DNA of 35,711 nucleotides from Gammaproteobacteria bacterium REDSEA-S15_B12 (lineage in GTDB: Bacteria > Pseudomonadota > Gammaproteobacteria > Arenicellales > UBA868). Under the pieces are notes generated by a model. That model did not search any database. It saw nothing but the letters and a program-made list of their open reading frames with translations, and was not told the DNA's origin. Where the stretch lies: NCBI GenBank assembly GCA_001629395.1, contig LUSG01000057.1:1-35711 (forward strand), written 5' to 3'. The position numbers were made by a program, and so were the translations under genes. This document shows, piece by piece, positions 8,247-16,061 of the stretch; the stretch's first letter is position 1; each line of letters begins with the position of its first letter.

Positions 8247-9353
8247 ATGGGCTTAATCGAGACTTGCGACGCTGGAGTTGTCCGTACCTTGGATCCTGCG
8301 TACTACACAAGTGACGCGATCTACCAGCAAGAATGTGCTGGGCTTTTCATGAGAGCCTGGCAGTATGCAGGCCATGTTTCGCAGGCGCCCAATCCTGGTG
8401 ATTACTTCACCTTTGAGATCGCTGGCCAGCAGCTTTTCTGCATTCGCAATTACGATAACGTACTGCTCACGTTCTACAACGTCTGCCAGCATCGTGCGCA
8501 CGAACTCGTTAAAGGTCAGGGCCACCGTGATAAGGCGATTGTCTGCCCATACCATGCGTGGGCGTATCGCCTGGATGGTAGTTTGCTGCGCGGCCCTAAT
8601 ATCGAAGTTATGCCGGAATCAGTTAGAGACAGCGTCTGTCTGAGATCGGTATCTACTCAGGAGTTTTGTGGATTTATCTTTGTTAACCTGGATGATGAAG
8701 CCGCGCCAATGGAAAGCTGGTTTCCGGAAGTGGAAATCCAGTTGCGTGAATTTGTTCCGGATATCGATCTATTGAAGCCTATCGAGACAATCTCTGTGAA
8801 CGAAAAATGCAATTGGAAGGTCTCGGTTGAGAACTATTCGGAGTGTTATCACTGCCGGATCAATCACAGGACGTTTGCCACGGGTGTCATCAAAGCGGAA
8901 ACCTACGACATTCAACCCCAGGGATACTGTCTACGCCACACCACGGAGTGTCAGAACCTGGGTCAGATGAGTTATCCCATTGACCTCGATGCCAACACCC
9001 ATGCGGGTGATTATTCATCGTGGTTTCTGTGGCCGACATTTTCCTTTCAGGTGTATCCGGGTAATGTGCTCAATACCTATCACTGGCAGCCAACATCGGT
9101 GGACGAGGTTAGCGTGTCGCGCGGTTGGTATACAGTTGATGGAAAACCCTCAGACCTTATTCATGACCTGGCAGTCCAAGACCGCAAGACCACGGTCGAA
9201 GAGGATGTCCACCTGGTTGAGTCGCAGCAAAGGGGGTTTAGCAATCGTGGTTACCGGCCCGGACCTTTGGTCATCAATCCGGCAGGTGGTGTGAACTCTG
9301 AGCACTCGATACAGGTGTTGCAGCAGTGGATGCGTGACGGCTGTGAGCCATAA
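8247..9353 (+). CDS. Rieske non-heme iron oxygenase alpha subunit, GbcA/CntA-like (plus-strand operon)
   Basis: A 368-residue Rieske oxygenase with [2Fe-2S] ligands C80, H82, C100, H103 and an iron site N196, E199, H202, H207 (ENYSECYHCRINH). VEEDVHLVESQQRG late in the protein should hold the third iron ligand, followed by a GGVNSEHS tail of the GbcA/stachydrine-demethylase sort. The ECYHC motif and SEH tail group it with the GNAT-fused Rieske rather than the EPYH pair. It is first in the plus-strand operon and is followed after only six bases by an enolase-superfamily gene, the pairing known from proline-betaine clusters (epimerase plus Rieske demethylase). It probably oxidises an N-methyl group, releasing formaldehyde; C-N cleavage as in CntA is the alternative. 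Confidence 0.9.
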   Translation: MGLIETCDAGVVRTLDPAYYTSDAIYQQECAGLFMRAWQYAGHVSQAPNPGDYFTFEIAGQQLFCIRNYDNVLLTFYNVCQHRAHELVKGQGHRDKAIVCPYHAWAYRLDGSLLRGPNIEVMPESVRDSVCLRSVSTQEFCGFIFVNLDDEAAPMESWFPEVEIQLREFVPDIDLLKPIETISVNEKCNWKVSVENYSECYHCRINHRTFATGVIKAETYDIQPQGYCLRHTTECQNLGQMSYPIDLDANTHAGDYSSWFLWPTFSFQVYPGNVLNTYHWQPTSVDEVSVSRGWYTVDGKPSDLIHDLAVQDRKTTVEEDVHLVESQQRGFSNRGYRPGPLVINPAGGVNSEHSIQVLQQWMRDGCEP

Positions 9354-9359
9354 CCAACG

Positions 9360-10481
9360 ATGAAAATCACTCGTATTGAGGCCTTCCAGGTTGAACTGCC
9401 TTACGCGGGAGGGAGTTACCACTGGGGTCGCGGCAATGTGATCCGAACGGCGTTGACCACGGTGATCACGGTACACACGGATGAGGGATTCACGGGTTGC
9501 GGCGAATCCTGTCCAATCGGGGGTAACTATCTGGCGGCTTTCGCGGAAGGTATCGTGCCGGCACTTTCGCTCTTGGCCCCGGCCGTTATCGGTGAAGACC
9601 CACGCGAGGTTCATGCTATCGAACGGCGCATGGACGCTGTACTTCGCGGTCCCCCTTATGCCAAGTCAGCGATTGATGCCGCTTGCTGGGATATTCTGGG
9701 ACAGAGTTGCGGACAACCAGTGTGTGTTCTGCTGGGGGGAAGGCTTACCATTGGTGGTTCGATGTATCGCGTTGTGCCTCAGAAGGATCCGCATGCAGCT
9801 GCCCAGGAAATGGAAGTACACCGCTCAGCCGGATATCGGCAGTTTCAGATCAAGGTTGGTAACGACTGGAAGGCGGATATCGACCGCATAATTAATGCGA
9901 CCTCACTGCTTGAACCGGGAGAAACTGCGTTTGCTGATGCCAATCGCGGCTGGAGCCTTAACGAAGCACTCGCAGTAGTTCACGCTGTTCGTGACACCGG
10001 TGTGATGATTGAGCAGCCCTGTGACAGCTACGACGAGTGTCTCCACGTTCGTCGTCGTACAGACCTGCCCATGAAGCTGGATGAATGTGTGACTGATCTA
10101 AAAATGGCGCAGCGTGTGGTGGTTGATCAATCTGCCGAAGTGGTATGCCTGAAGATCTCGAATCTTGGCGGTTTAACCAAGGCCCGACGAATACGGGACT
10201 ATCTCGTTGAGCACGGGCTCTCGGTTGTCTGTGAGGATACCTGGGGCGGAGAAATCACGACAGCGGCGGTGGCGCACTTTGCGGCATCTACTCCCGCCTC
10301 GCTTCTGTATAACACAACTGACCTGCACAATTACAACACTGTTTCAACCGGACAGCCACCGCCAGTGGTCCGAAATGGCAAGTTGTACGCGGGCACTGAA
10401 CCAGGCCTGGGCGTGAAACCGGATACTCAGGTTCTGGGAGAGCCGCTCGCAATTTACACAGAAAGTTCAAATGAAGATTAA
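9360..10481 (+). CDS. enolase-superfamily racemase/epimerase (HpbD-like, MR/MLE group)
   Basis: A 373-residue enolase-superfamily protein of the muconate-lactonizing/mandelate-racemase group. The lid domain covers about 1-125 and the barrel the rest. Metal ligands read as D193 (ADANRGW), E218 (IEQP) and D241 (KLDE). General acid/base lysines are K165 (QIKVG) and K265 (LKISNLGG), one on each face of the active site, which suits 1,1-proton transfer, meaning racemisation or epimerisation. The EDTWGGE segment at 292-298 resembles the corresponding DDAWGGD of HpbD, the hydroxyproline-betaine 2-epimerase. The gene begins six bases after a Rieske oxygenase gene. Most likely it epimerises C2 of a cyclic betaine; dipeptide epimerase or cis-3-hydroxyproline dehydratase activities are alternatives. 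Confidence 0.87.
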   Translation: MKITRIEAFQVELPYAGGSYHWGRGNVIRTALTTVITVHTDEGFTGCGESCPIGGNYLAAFAEGIVPALSLLAPAVIGEDPREVHAIERRMDAVLRGPPYAKSAIDAACWDILGQSCGQPVCVLLGGRLTIGGSMYRVVPQKDPHAAAQEMEVHRSAGYRQFQIKVGNDWKADIDRIINATSLLEPGETAFADANRGWSLNEALAVVHAVRDTGVMIEQPCDSYDECLHVRRRTDLPMKLDECVTDLKMAQRVVVDQSAEVVCLKISNLGGLTKARRIRDYLVEHGLSVVCEDTWGGEITTAAVAHFAASTPASLLYNTTDLHNYNTVSTGQPPPVVRNGKLYAGTEPGLGVKPDTQVLGEPLAIYTESSNED

Positions 10482-11453
10482 GAAGATTTCCGTCTATCAA
10501 AAGGATCTGCCACTTTCAGAACCCTATTGGTTGTCCGGTGGACGGCTGAAATTCGAGGTTCTGGATGCCACCTTCGTGAAAATAGAAACCGATAGTGGCT
10601 ATATCGGCTGGGGCGAAGGCACACCTTGGGGGCATACCATGTGAAATCTCCAATTGATATGGCCTGTATGGATATTTCGGGCCAAGCCGCTGGGTTGTCG
10701 TTGCCGGACTTGTTGGGTGGGCGTTATGAAACCGGTACCCGCGTCATGTCATCCATCTCTTCAGGTCCGCCAGACCATATGATGGAGATCATCAGGAAAT
10801 ACCGGGAGATGGGCTATCGTGGCCATTCGGTAAAGGTGGGTGGCAGTGATATCGAGCTCGATATCCGTCGGATCCGGCATATCGAGCAAAACCGGCTTGA
10901 GGGAGAGCGCATTCTCTATGATGTTAACCGGGCCTGGACGCGGCGGGAAGCCGCTGTTGTGATGAATGCAGTTGCAGATCTGGGAGTGACGTTTGAGCAG
11001 CCCTGCGAGACGACGGAAGATATCAAAGCCGTGCGTATGGTCACCACCGCCTCCATTTCGATAGACGAATCACTGGTCAGTCTGAATGATATGGTTAGGA
11101 TTGCCCATGAAGGCATTGCAGATGTGGCTGGAATCAAGATCAATCGGGTCGGCGGGCTGACAAAGGCCAGGCGAATTCGAGATGTGGCGATCGCTCACGG
11201 TATCCAGATCTATGTCATGGCCACTGGAGGATCTGTATTGGCCGATGCCGAAGCCGTATCTTTGGCACAAACTATTCCGGATGAGTTCCGCCTGGGCTGC
11301 TGGGCTTGCCAAGACATGCTGACAGTCGACGTAGCACCAGGCAGGGGACCGCGTAACCAACACGGCGAACTTACGATTCCAGATCTGCCAGGCTTAGGAT
11401 TTTCACCAGATGAGTCATTACTGGGAAAACCAGTTGCGGTGTATACAGCATAG
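10471..11453 (+). pseudogene. second enolase-superfamily gene, broken by an internal deletion
   Basis: The ATG at 10471 lies inside the last codons of the upstream epimerase gene. It reads 57 residues of a normal enolase-superfamily lid domain, ending GWGEGTPWGHTM and a TGA at 10642-10644. The rest of the protein continues in another frame from about 10630 (AYHVKSPIDMACMDISGQ) to 11453. Roughly 45 residues expected between GHT and YHVKSP are missing. The C-terminal part keeps every catalytic residue: the Lys of HSVKVGG, Asp of YDVNRAW, Glu of FEQP, Asp of SIDES and Lys of GIKINRVGG. As written it cannot make a full protein, since the lid and part of the first barrel strands are detached. The catalytic residues look preserved, so the break is recent or an assembly fault. 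Confidence 0.8.
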
Positions 11454-11483
11454 GACTCGGGCGTTAGCCAAGACGCTATCAAG

Positions 11484-12590
11484 ATGACAACTGAAATCCC
11501 AAAAACAATGCAGGCGGTTGTACTGACAGGCCACGGTGGCCTGGATAAGTTGGTGATTCATGATGATTGGCCCACCCCGATTCCGGAAGCGGACGATGTA
11601 CTGATCCGCGTGGGTGCTTGTGGGCTTAATAACACTGATGTCAATACCCGCAGTGCCTGGTACTCCAAAGGTAACATGGAAGCGACTACCGGAGATGTCC
11701 TAGCGGGTGCCGACGGGGAGGATGGTACCTGGGGCGGTACCTCAGTCAGTTTCCCACGAATCCAGGGGGCTGATGTTGCCGGTATCGTGGTGGCGGTGGG
11801 GCAGCAGGCTGATGACGCACTTATTGGGCAGCGGGTGTTGGTCGATGGATGGCTCCGTGACTGGAGTGATCCAATGAATCTCGATAAAACTGGGTACTTC
11901 GGCAGTGAGTGTGATGGCGGTTATGCCGAATACACCAAGGTCAGTCAACGTCAGATCCATCCGATTGACTCTGCATTGACCGATGCGGAGCTGGCGACGT
12001 TCGCCTGTAGTTATGTTACGGCAGAAAATATGCTGAGTCGTGCCCAAGTCGCAGCGGGTGATACCGTGCTGGTGACCGGGGCGTCAGGCGGTGTTGGATC
12101 TGCGCTTGTCCAACTTGCAAACCGGCGCGATGCAGTTGTGGTTGCGCTATGTGGTACTGATAAAGCTAATGCGGTGAATGACCTCGATCCTGCAGCAGTG
12201 CTTGAACGTAATGTGACAGATATACGATCACGGCTTAAGGCAGCGATCGGCCGCGATACCGTCGATGTGGTAGCTGATGTGGTCGGGGGCGCTCGGTGGC
12301 CACAGCTGATCGATGTCATAGCACGGGGGGGACGTTATACCTGTGCTGGAGCCATTGCCGGACCGGTCGTAGAATTCGACCTGCGGACATTCTATCTACG
12401 CGATCTTATCTTTACTGGTGCCACCGTGGCGCCGCCCGGTGTCTTCAAGGAGTTGGTGCGCTATATTGAGCAGGGTGAGATCAGGCCGTTGCTTGCAGCA
12501 ACCTTCCCTTTGTCACAGTTCCATGCCGCGCAGCAGGCATTTATCGACAAGCATCACGTTGGGAACATCGTGGTGTGTCCAGGCACTTGA
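11484..12590 (+). CDS. medium-chain alcohol dehydrogenase/quinone reductase family protein
   Basis: A 368-residue MDR-superfamily protein. The GroES-like domain includes [13 protein letters not shown] near residues 45-57 and [14 protein letters not shown] near 93-106. The Rossmann domain has GASGGVG near 197-203. The catalytic-zinc Cys/His pair of zinc alcohol dehydrogenases is not evident (NNTD at the Cys position region), so it may be a zinc-independent reductase of the quinone/enoyl type. It starts 30 bases after the broken enolase gene in the same direction. It could oxidise or reduce a carbonyl or double bond formed after demethylation; this is inference. Confidence 0.87.
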   Translation: MTTEIPKTMQAVVLTGHGGLDKLVIHDDWPTPIPEADDVLIRVGACGLNNTDVNTRSAWYSKGNMEATTGDVLAGADGEDGTWGGTSVSFPRIQGADVAGIVVAVGQQADDALIGQRVLVDGWLRDWSDPMNLDKTGYFGSECDGGYAEYTKVSQRQIHPIDSALTDAELATFACSYVTAENMLSRAQVAAGDTVLVTGASGGVGSALVQLANRRDAVVVALCGTDKANAVNDLDPAAVLERNVTDIRSRLKAAIGRDTVDVVADVVGGARWPQLIDVIARGGRYTCAGAIAGPVVEFDLRTFYLRDLIFTGATVAPPGVFKELVRYIEQGEIRPLLAATFPLSQFHAAQQAFIDKHHVGNIVVCPGT

Positions 12591-12615
12591 TGCATCAAGA
12601 ATAATTCCACAGACC

Positions 12616-13665
12616 ATGAAAGAGCGCACGACACATTTATCGGAGCACAGCAAAATCCAAAAGGTGCGTGATGTGTCGGCCGCACTGTTGGACGGGACGT
12701 TTGATCCGGTCGCTGATGACCGGTCTGTCGGACCTGAAGATGCTGTGCCCACAGCAGACCAGTTTGCGGCACATCTGATCTGGACAGGTCGCGATGCCAT
12801 GTTGCCTGAACGGCCATATCTGATTCGTCTTGCAGGCATCGAAACGACTGTCCAGATAACGGATCTGTCGTATCGCGTTGAGCCAGATACGCTGGAGCAG
12901 CTCGCAGCCAAAACACTGGTTGAGGGTGAGATCGCCTACTGCAAGATCGCTCTGGATCGGGCCGTACCGTTCGCCGATGACAACAGTGATGACTGGGCCG
13001 GAGCGTTTGCCCTGGTCGATAAGACTCAGAACATGACAGTGGGTGCCGGTGTGATTGATTTTCCTTTACGCAGGGCGACCAATGTGGTGTGGTACGACAT
13101 GCTGGTCGATAAAGCAACCCGCGCGGAGGCTAACCAGCAGACACCGTGCGTGCTGTGGCTTACCGGCTTATCGGGTGCCGGTAAGTCGACCATTGCTAAT
13201 CGGGTGGAACAGAAACTGCACGTGATGGGTAAACGTACTTATCTGCTCGATGGGGACAATATTCGTCATGGGCTCAGCCGTGATCTTGGGTTTACCGATC
13301 AGGACCGCGTCGAGAACATCCGGCGCGTGGCGGAAGTCGCTAAACTGATGGCCGATGCCGGTTTGATCGTTATGGCGTCGTTTATTTCGCCGTTTCGCTC
13401 TGAACGGGCGATGGCGCGGTCGCTCATGGGAGAAGGTGAATTCGTGGAGATTTTTGTGGATGCGTCGCTTGCGGTTTGCGAGACCCGTGATCCGAAATTG
13501 CTGTATAAAAAGGCAAGAGCCGGGCAGTTGAAGAACTTCACCGGTATAGACTCGGCCTACGAACCGCCGCAAAACGCAGAAATCGTCCTCAACGCCGAAG
13601 ACACAGACCCGGACGCACTCGTAGAACAGATCATTTCGTATCTTCAAACACACAACTACTTATAG
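12616..13665 (+). CDS. APS kinase with only the last domain of CysN attached (truncated CysNC)
   Basis: A 349-residue protein. Residues 175-349 are a complete APS kinase (CysC), which phosphorylates APS to PAPS: Walker A GLSGAGKS at 184-191, [10 protein letters not shown] at 211-220, ISPFRSER near 257-264 and [11 protein letters not shown] at 306-316. Residues 47 to about 165 match the third, EF-Tu-like domain of CysN ([32 protein letters not shown]), as found in CysNC fusions. The GTPase and second domains are absent; residues 1-46 are unlike CysN. No CysD is nearby, so it should make PAPS only from APS produced elsewhere. A sulfotransferase two genes downstream is the obvious PAPS user. The ribosome site before 12616 is poor, leaving some doubt about the start. 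It also carries the source of the 39-bp repeat. Confidence 0.85.
   Translation: MKERTTHLSEHSKIQKVRDVSAALLDGTFDPVADDRSVGPEDAVPTADQFAAHLIWTGRDAMLPERPYLIRLAGIETTVQITDLSYRVEPDTLEQLAAKTLVEGEIAYCKIALDRAVPFADDNSDDWAGAFALVDKTQNMTVGAGVIDFPLRRATNVVWYDMLVDKATRAEANQQTPCVLWLTGLSGAGKSTIANRVEQKLHVMGKRTYLLDGDNIRHGLSRDLGFTDQDRVENIRRVAEVAKLMADAGLIVMASFISPFRSERAMARSLMGEGEFVEIFVDASLAVCETRDPKLLYKKARAGQLKNFTGIDSAYEPPQNAEIVLNAEDTDPDALVEQIISYLQTHNYL
13286..13324 (+). repeat. 39-bp direct repeat, copy 1 (inside the APS kinase gene)
   Basis: This stretch begins TTGGGTTTACCGATCAGG and encodes [12 protein letters not shown], a conserved APS-kinase segment. An identical 39-base copy occurs 468 bases downstream at 13754-13792. 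The bases just outside the two copies differ, so the match is exactly 39 bases. This copy is clearly the original because it is needed for the kinase fold. Confidence 0.95.
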
Positions 13666-13689
13666 GAAGTGGCTGTCATTGGAGCACAC

Positions 13690-14467
13690 ATGAACGACTA
13701 TCGGAAACCAGTCCACTGGTCGGATTCGAAAAACAAATTATTCTCTCATCAGGTTGGGTTTACCGATCAGGACCGCGTCGAGAACATCCGGCCTGCCGTC
13801 ATATAGCCATCATCTCTCCCAGCGAAAGGAGAACCTCAACCTGCTGGAGGAATTTGTCGAATGCATGGCCAACAACGGTGCAGATGTCTGCGGTCAGGTC
13901 GGCTCGAACTGGGTGCATGCCAGCGGTTTGGGGGTCGAGGGTATTCGTCGGTACTGTGAACAACTCAGTGAGACCTATGAGACACCGTTTCACATGGCGG
14001 GCTATGCCATGGTGGAGGCCTTGCGTGATTTGAATGTCGACAAGGTTGCGCTGAATGGGGTCTACCACTGGCCGGACTGGTGGCAAGGCACGGCAGGCTT
14101 TTTGAAAGAAGCGGGGTTTGATGTGGTGTGGGCTGGAAACTTTGTTGACCAGGGCTGGTTTGAGAGTCAGGAGGCGCTTAACGACTGTATCTGGTGTTTT
14201 GACGGTGATCTTGCCCGTAAATCCTTTGAGTACATTGCCACCAAGGCGCCGAATGCAGATGCCTATCTGGCTATCGGCATGAGTAATTACCGGCGCGAAG
14301 GCGATGGTCTGGCACAGCGTTTTGTCTCTTTGGAAGTTGGGCTCGAGAAAATGTTGGGCAAACCGCTCATCACACACGACAACGCGCTTTACTGGCGGAT
14401 TTTCAAGACGCTGGGTCTGGCGCCCGTCACTGAGCAGGGTGATTTGTTGTCTTCGCTGAAGGACTAA
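13690..14467 (+). pseudogene. Asp/Glu racemase-like (arylmalonate decarboxylase/maleate isomerase type) gene, N-terminus disrupted
   Basis: A good ribosome site (GGAG) precedes an ATG at 13690, which reads MNDYRKPVHWSDSKNKLFSH then QVGF and enters a copied piece of the APS kinase gene, stopping at TAG 13804-13806 after 38 residues. The rest continues in another frame to 14467 (from about SYSHHLSQRKENLNLLEEF). That part looks like the middle and C-terminus of an Asp/Glu racemase-superfamily enzyme: a central strand DKVALNGVYHW and a C-terminal GKPLITHDNALYWRIFKTLG typical of the arylmalonate decarboxylase/maleate isomerase group. I estimate about 40 N-terminal residues are lost, probably including the first catalytic Cys region. 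The CysC-derived insert makes this a rearrangement rather than a simple indel. Confidence 0.72.
13754..13792 (+). repeat. 39-bp direct repeat, copy 2 (at the break in the racemase-like gene)
   Basis: This is a perfect copy of 13286-13324. It sits exactly where the racemase-like gene loses its N-terminal region. The shared TTGGGTTT at its left edge would fit the gene's own VGF codons as well as the kinase's LGF codons, so a switch at microhomology is plausible, as is a misjoined assembly path. Confidence 0.95.
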
Positions 14468-14472
14468 AAGCT

Positions 14473-15216
14473 GTGCATGAGATTCTCGTGCTATGGGCAA
14501 CACCTCGGTCTACCGGTACTGCATTTGAATGGATGATGCGCCAGCGCGGTGATCTCACGTGTTTTCACGAACCATTCGGAGAATGGTGGTACGAGGGTGA
14601 TGGCGCGCCGTGGCCCCGGTTGACACCGGACAGTCCCAGAAAGCCTGGCCTGACGTTTGCGCTAGTCTGGTCCAAACTGCAACGGGCAGCGGCGCAAGGC
14701 CCGATTTTCTCCAAGGATTTTCCTCACTACATCGAGAAGCACTGGACCGATGAGTTTCTAAGTCACTTCACACATACCTTTCTGATTCGTGATGCGGCGA
14801 AGGTCGTCACCAGCGTGCAAAAGCGCTGGCCAGACGTGCACCTTAAGGAACTGGCATTTGCGGAGCAACGTGCACTGTTTGACCGTATCTCAGATCGAGA
14901 CGGTCAGGCACCACCGGTTATTGATTCGGATGATCTACTCGAAAATCCGGAAGGCATTGTCCGTGCTTATTGTGATGCTGTTGGCCTACCCTTTATTCAA
15001 GAGGCACTCACCTGGGAGGCGGGTATCAATACGAGTTCATATAGCTGGTATGACGGCGGATCCTGGCACGAGAAATTAAAAGGCTCGACTGGACTAAAAC
15101 CGCAGGAGCCGGGTTACACGGATATTTCCACTGCGCCCCACCGCGCCAAACAGTTGTACAAAAAAGTACGGCCACATTATGAGCACCTTTATCAGTATCG
15201 CTTGACAGCCTCCTAG
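14473..15216 (+). CDS. PAPS-dependent sulfotransferase family protein
   Basis: A 247-residue sulfotransferase-fold protein. The PAPS 5'-phosphosulfate loop reads TPRSTGT at residues 10-16, and the 3'-phosphate-binding region reads LIRDAAKVVTSVQKRW near 104-119. Length and motifs match the small bacterial sulfotransferase-like family rather than long cytosolic ones. It uses a GTG start at 14473, five bases after the preceding gene ends. The APS kinase upstream in the same operon would feed it PAPS, so the pair may sulfate a small hydroxylated compound. The acceptor is unknown. It converges with the phosphatase gene on the opposite strand, and I see no strong terminator in the 34-base gap. Confidence 0.82.
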   Translation: MHEILVLWATPRSTGTAFEWMMRQRGDLTCFHEPFGEWWYEGDGAPWPRLTPDSPRKPGLTFALVWSKLQRAAAQGPIFSKDFPHYIEKHWTDEFLSHFTHTFLIRDAAKVVTSVQKRWPDVHLKELAFAEQRALFDRISDRDGQAPPVIDSDDLLENPEGIVRAYCDAVGLPFIQEALTWEAGINTSSYSWYDGGSWHEKLKGSTGLKPQEPGYTDISTAPHRAKQLYKKVRPHYEHLYQYRLTAS

Positions 15217-15250
15217 GACAGATTCCAAGAACTGTAAAGACGTCTGCCTG

Positions 15251-15991
15251 TCATTCAACCAACTGTGCCAGCACATTTTCTCTACGCGCTGGAGTAAGAC
15301 CCAGTGCATTCTGTATAAAACTCTCAGCCGAGCCGTAGTATTCTGACATTGCGGTAAAAGCTGCTTCCAGGTAGTGCGTGTCGGCCGTAAAAACGGCCTT
15401 CCGCACTTCGTCAGATTCTTCTTTGAGCACATCTGTCGGCATTTCCCAGTATTTATTTGATAGCAGGTAGTCATCGAACACCGCGTCGCGAGAGGCGCCG
15501 AGTGCGGTCAGCAGCAGGGCAGCCGCCAGACCCGTGCGGTCTTTGCCGGCCACACAACAGAAGGCCAGCGGAAAGTTATTCGGCTCCAAAATACTGTTGA
15601 AGAAGAGCTTATAGGCATCTGCGTGATCCAACACTAAAGATCGGTAGATATCCGCTAGTATTTTTCGCGCACTTGTGCCCGTGAGTTTTTCGCCGGAAAG
15701 CGCTGAGCGAATCAGCACGCTGACACTGATAGGAGCCGCAATGGTGTTTGTGTTTGCGCTGAACGACATGTCGATAGGTACTTTCTGTTTTTGTTTGTCA
15801 TCTCGGAAATCACAAAGGGTACGGATGCCCAGTGTCTGGAGTCGGCTCAGCGTGTCGGTATCCGTCGTCGAGATCTCGTTAGAGCGGTACAGTGTGTGCC
15901 AGCGCATTGACCCGCCCTGTACCGCATAGCCGCCCAGGTCCCGCAGGTTGCTGATGCCCGGAATGGGTCTTCGAAGCGGTGGTGCGGTCAT
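15251..15991 (-). CDS. tyrosine/serine phosphatase-like protein (PTP superfamily)
   Basis: A 246-residue protein of the bacterial PtpA/MptpB-like group: ISNLRDLGGY near residues 13-22, LYRSNEIS near 34-41, CDFRDDKQK near 60, and a P-loop C-x5-R reading CVAGKDRTG with catalytic Cys146 and Arg152. The residue before the catalytic Cys is Cys145, where most family members have His; that His helps lower the Cys pKa, so activity may be altered. It lies on the minus strand downstream of the M24 gene after a 70-base gap, probably in the same transcript. The substrate (phosphotyrosine, phospholipid or a pathway phosphate ester) cannot be told from sequence. Confidence 0.85.
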   Translation of the reverse strand: MTAPPLRRPIPGISNLRDLGGYAVQGGSMRWHTLYRSNEISTTDTDTLSRLQTLGIRTLCDFRDDKQKQKVPIDMSFSANTNTIAAPISVSVLIRSALSGEKLTGTSARKILADIYRSLVLDHADAYKLFFNSILEPNNFPLAFCCVAGKDRTGLAAALLLTALGASRDAVFDDYLLSNKYWEMPTDVLKEESDEVRKAVFTADTHYLEAAFTAMSEYYGSAESFIQNALGLTPARRENVLAQLVE

Positions 15992-16061
15992 CGTCCCACG
16001 GGTGGCAGCGGGAACACAGCCATTAAAGCGTTGCAGACGATACGATTAACCTATCTGTCAA

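Noticed and set aside
12586-12599. Perfect 14-base palindrome CTTGATGCATCAAG before the APS kinase gene, similar to an FNR box
   Set aside because: The TTGAT and ATCAA arms are separated by two bases instead of four, and it overlaps the stop codon of the upstream gene. The spacing is wrong for FNR.
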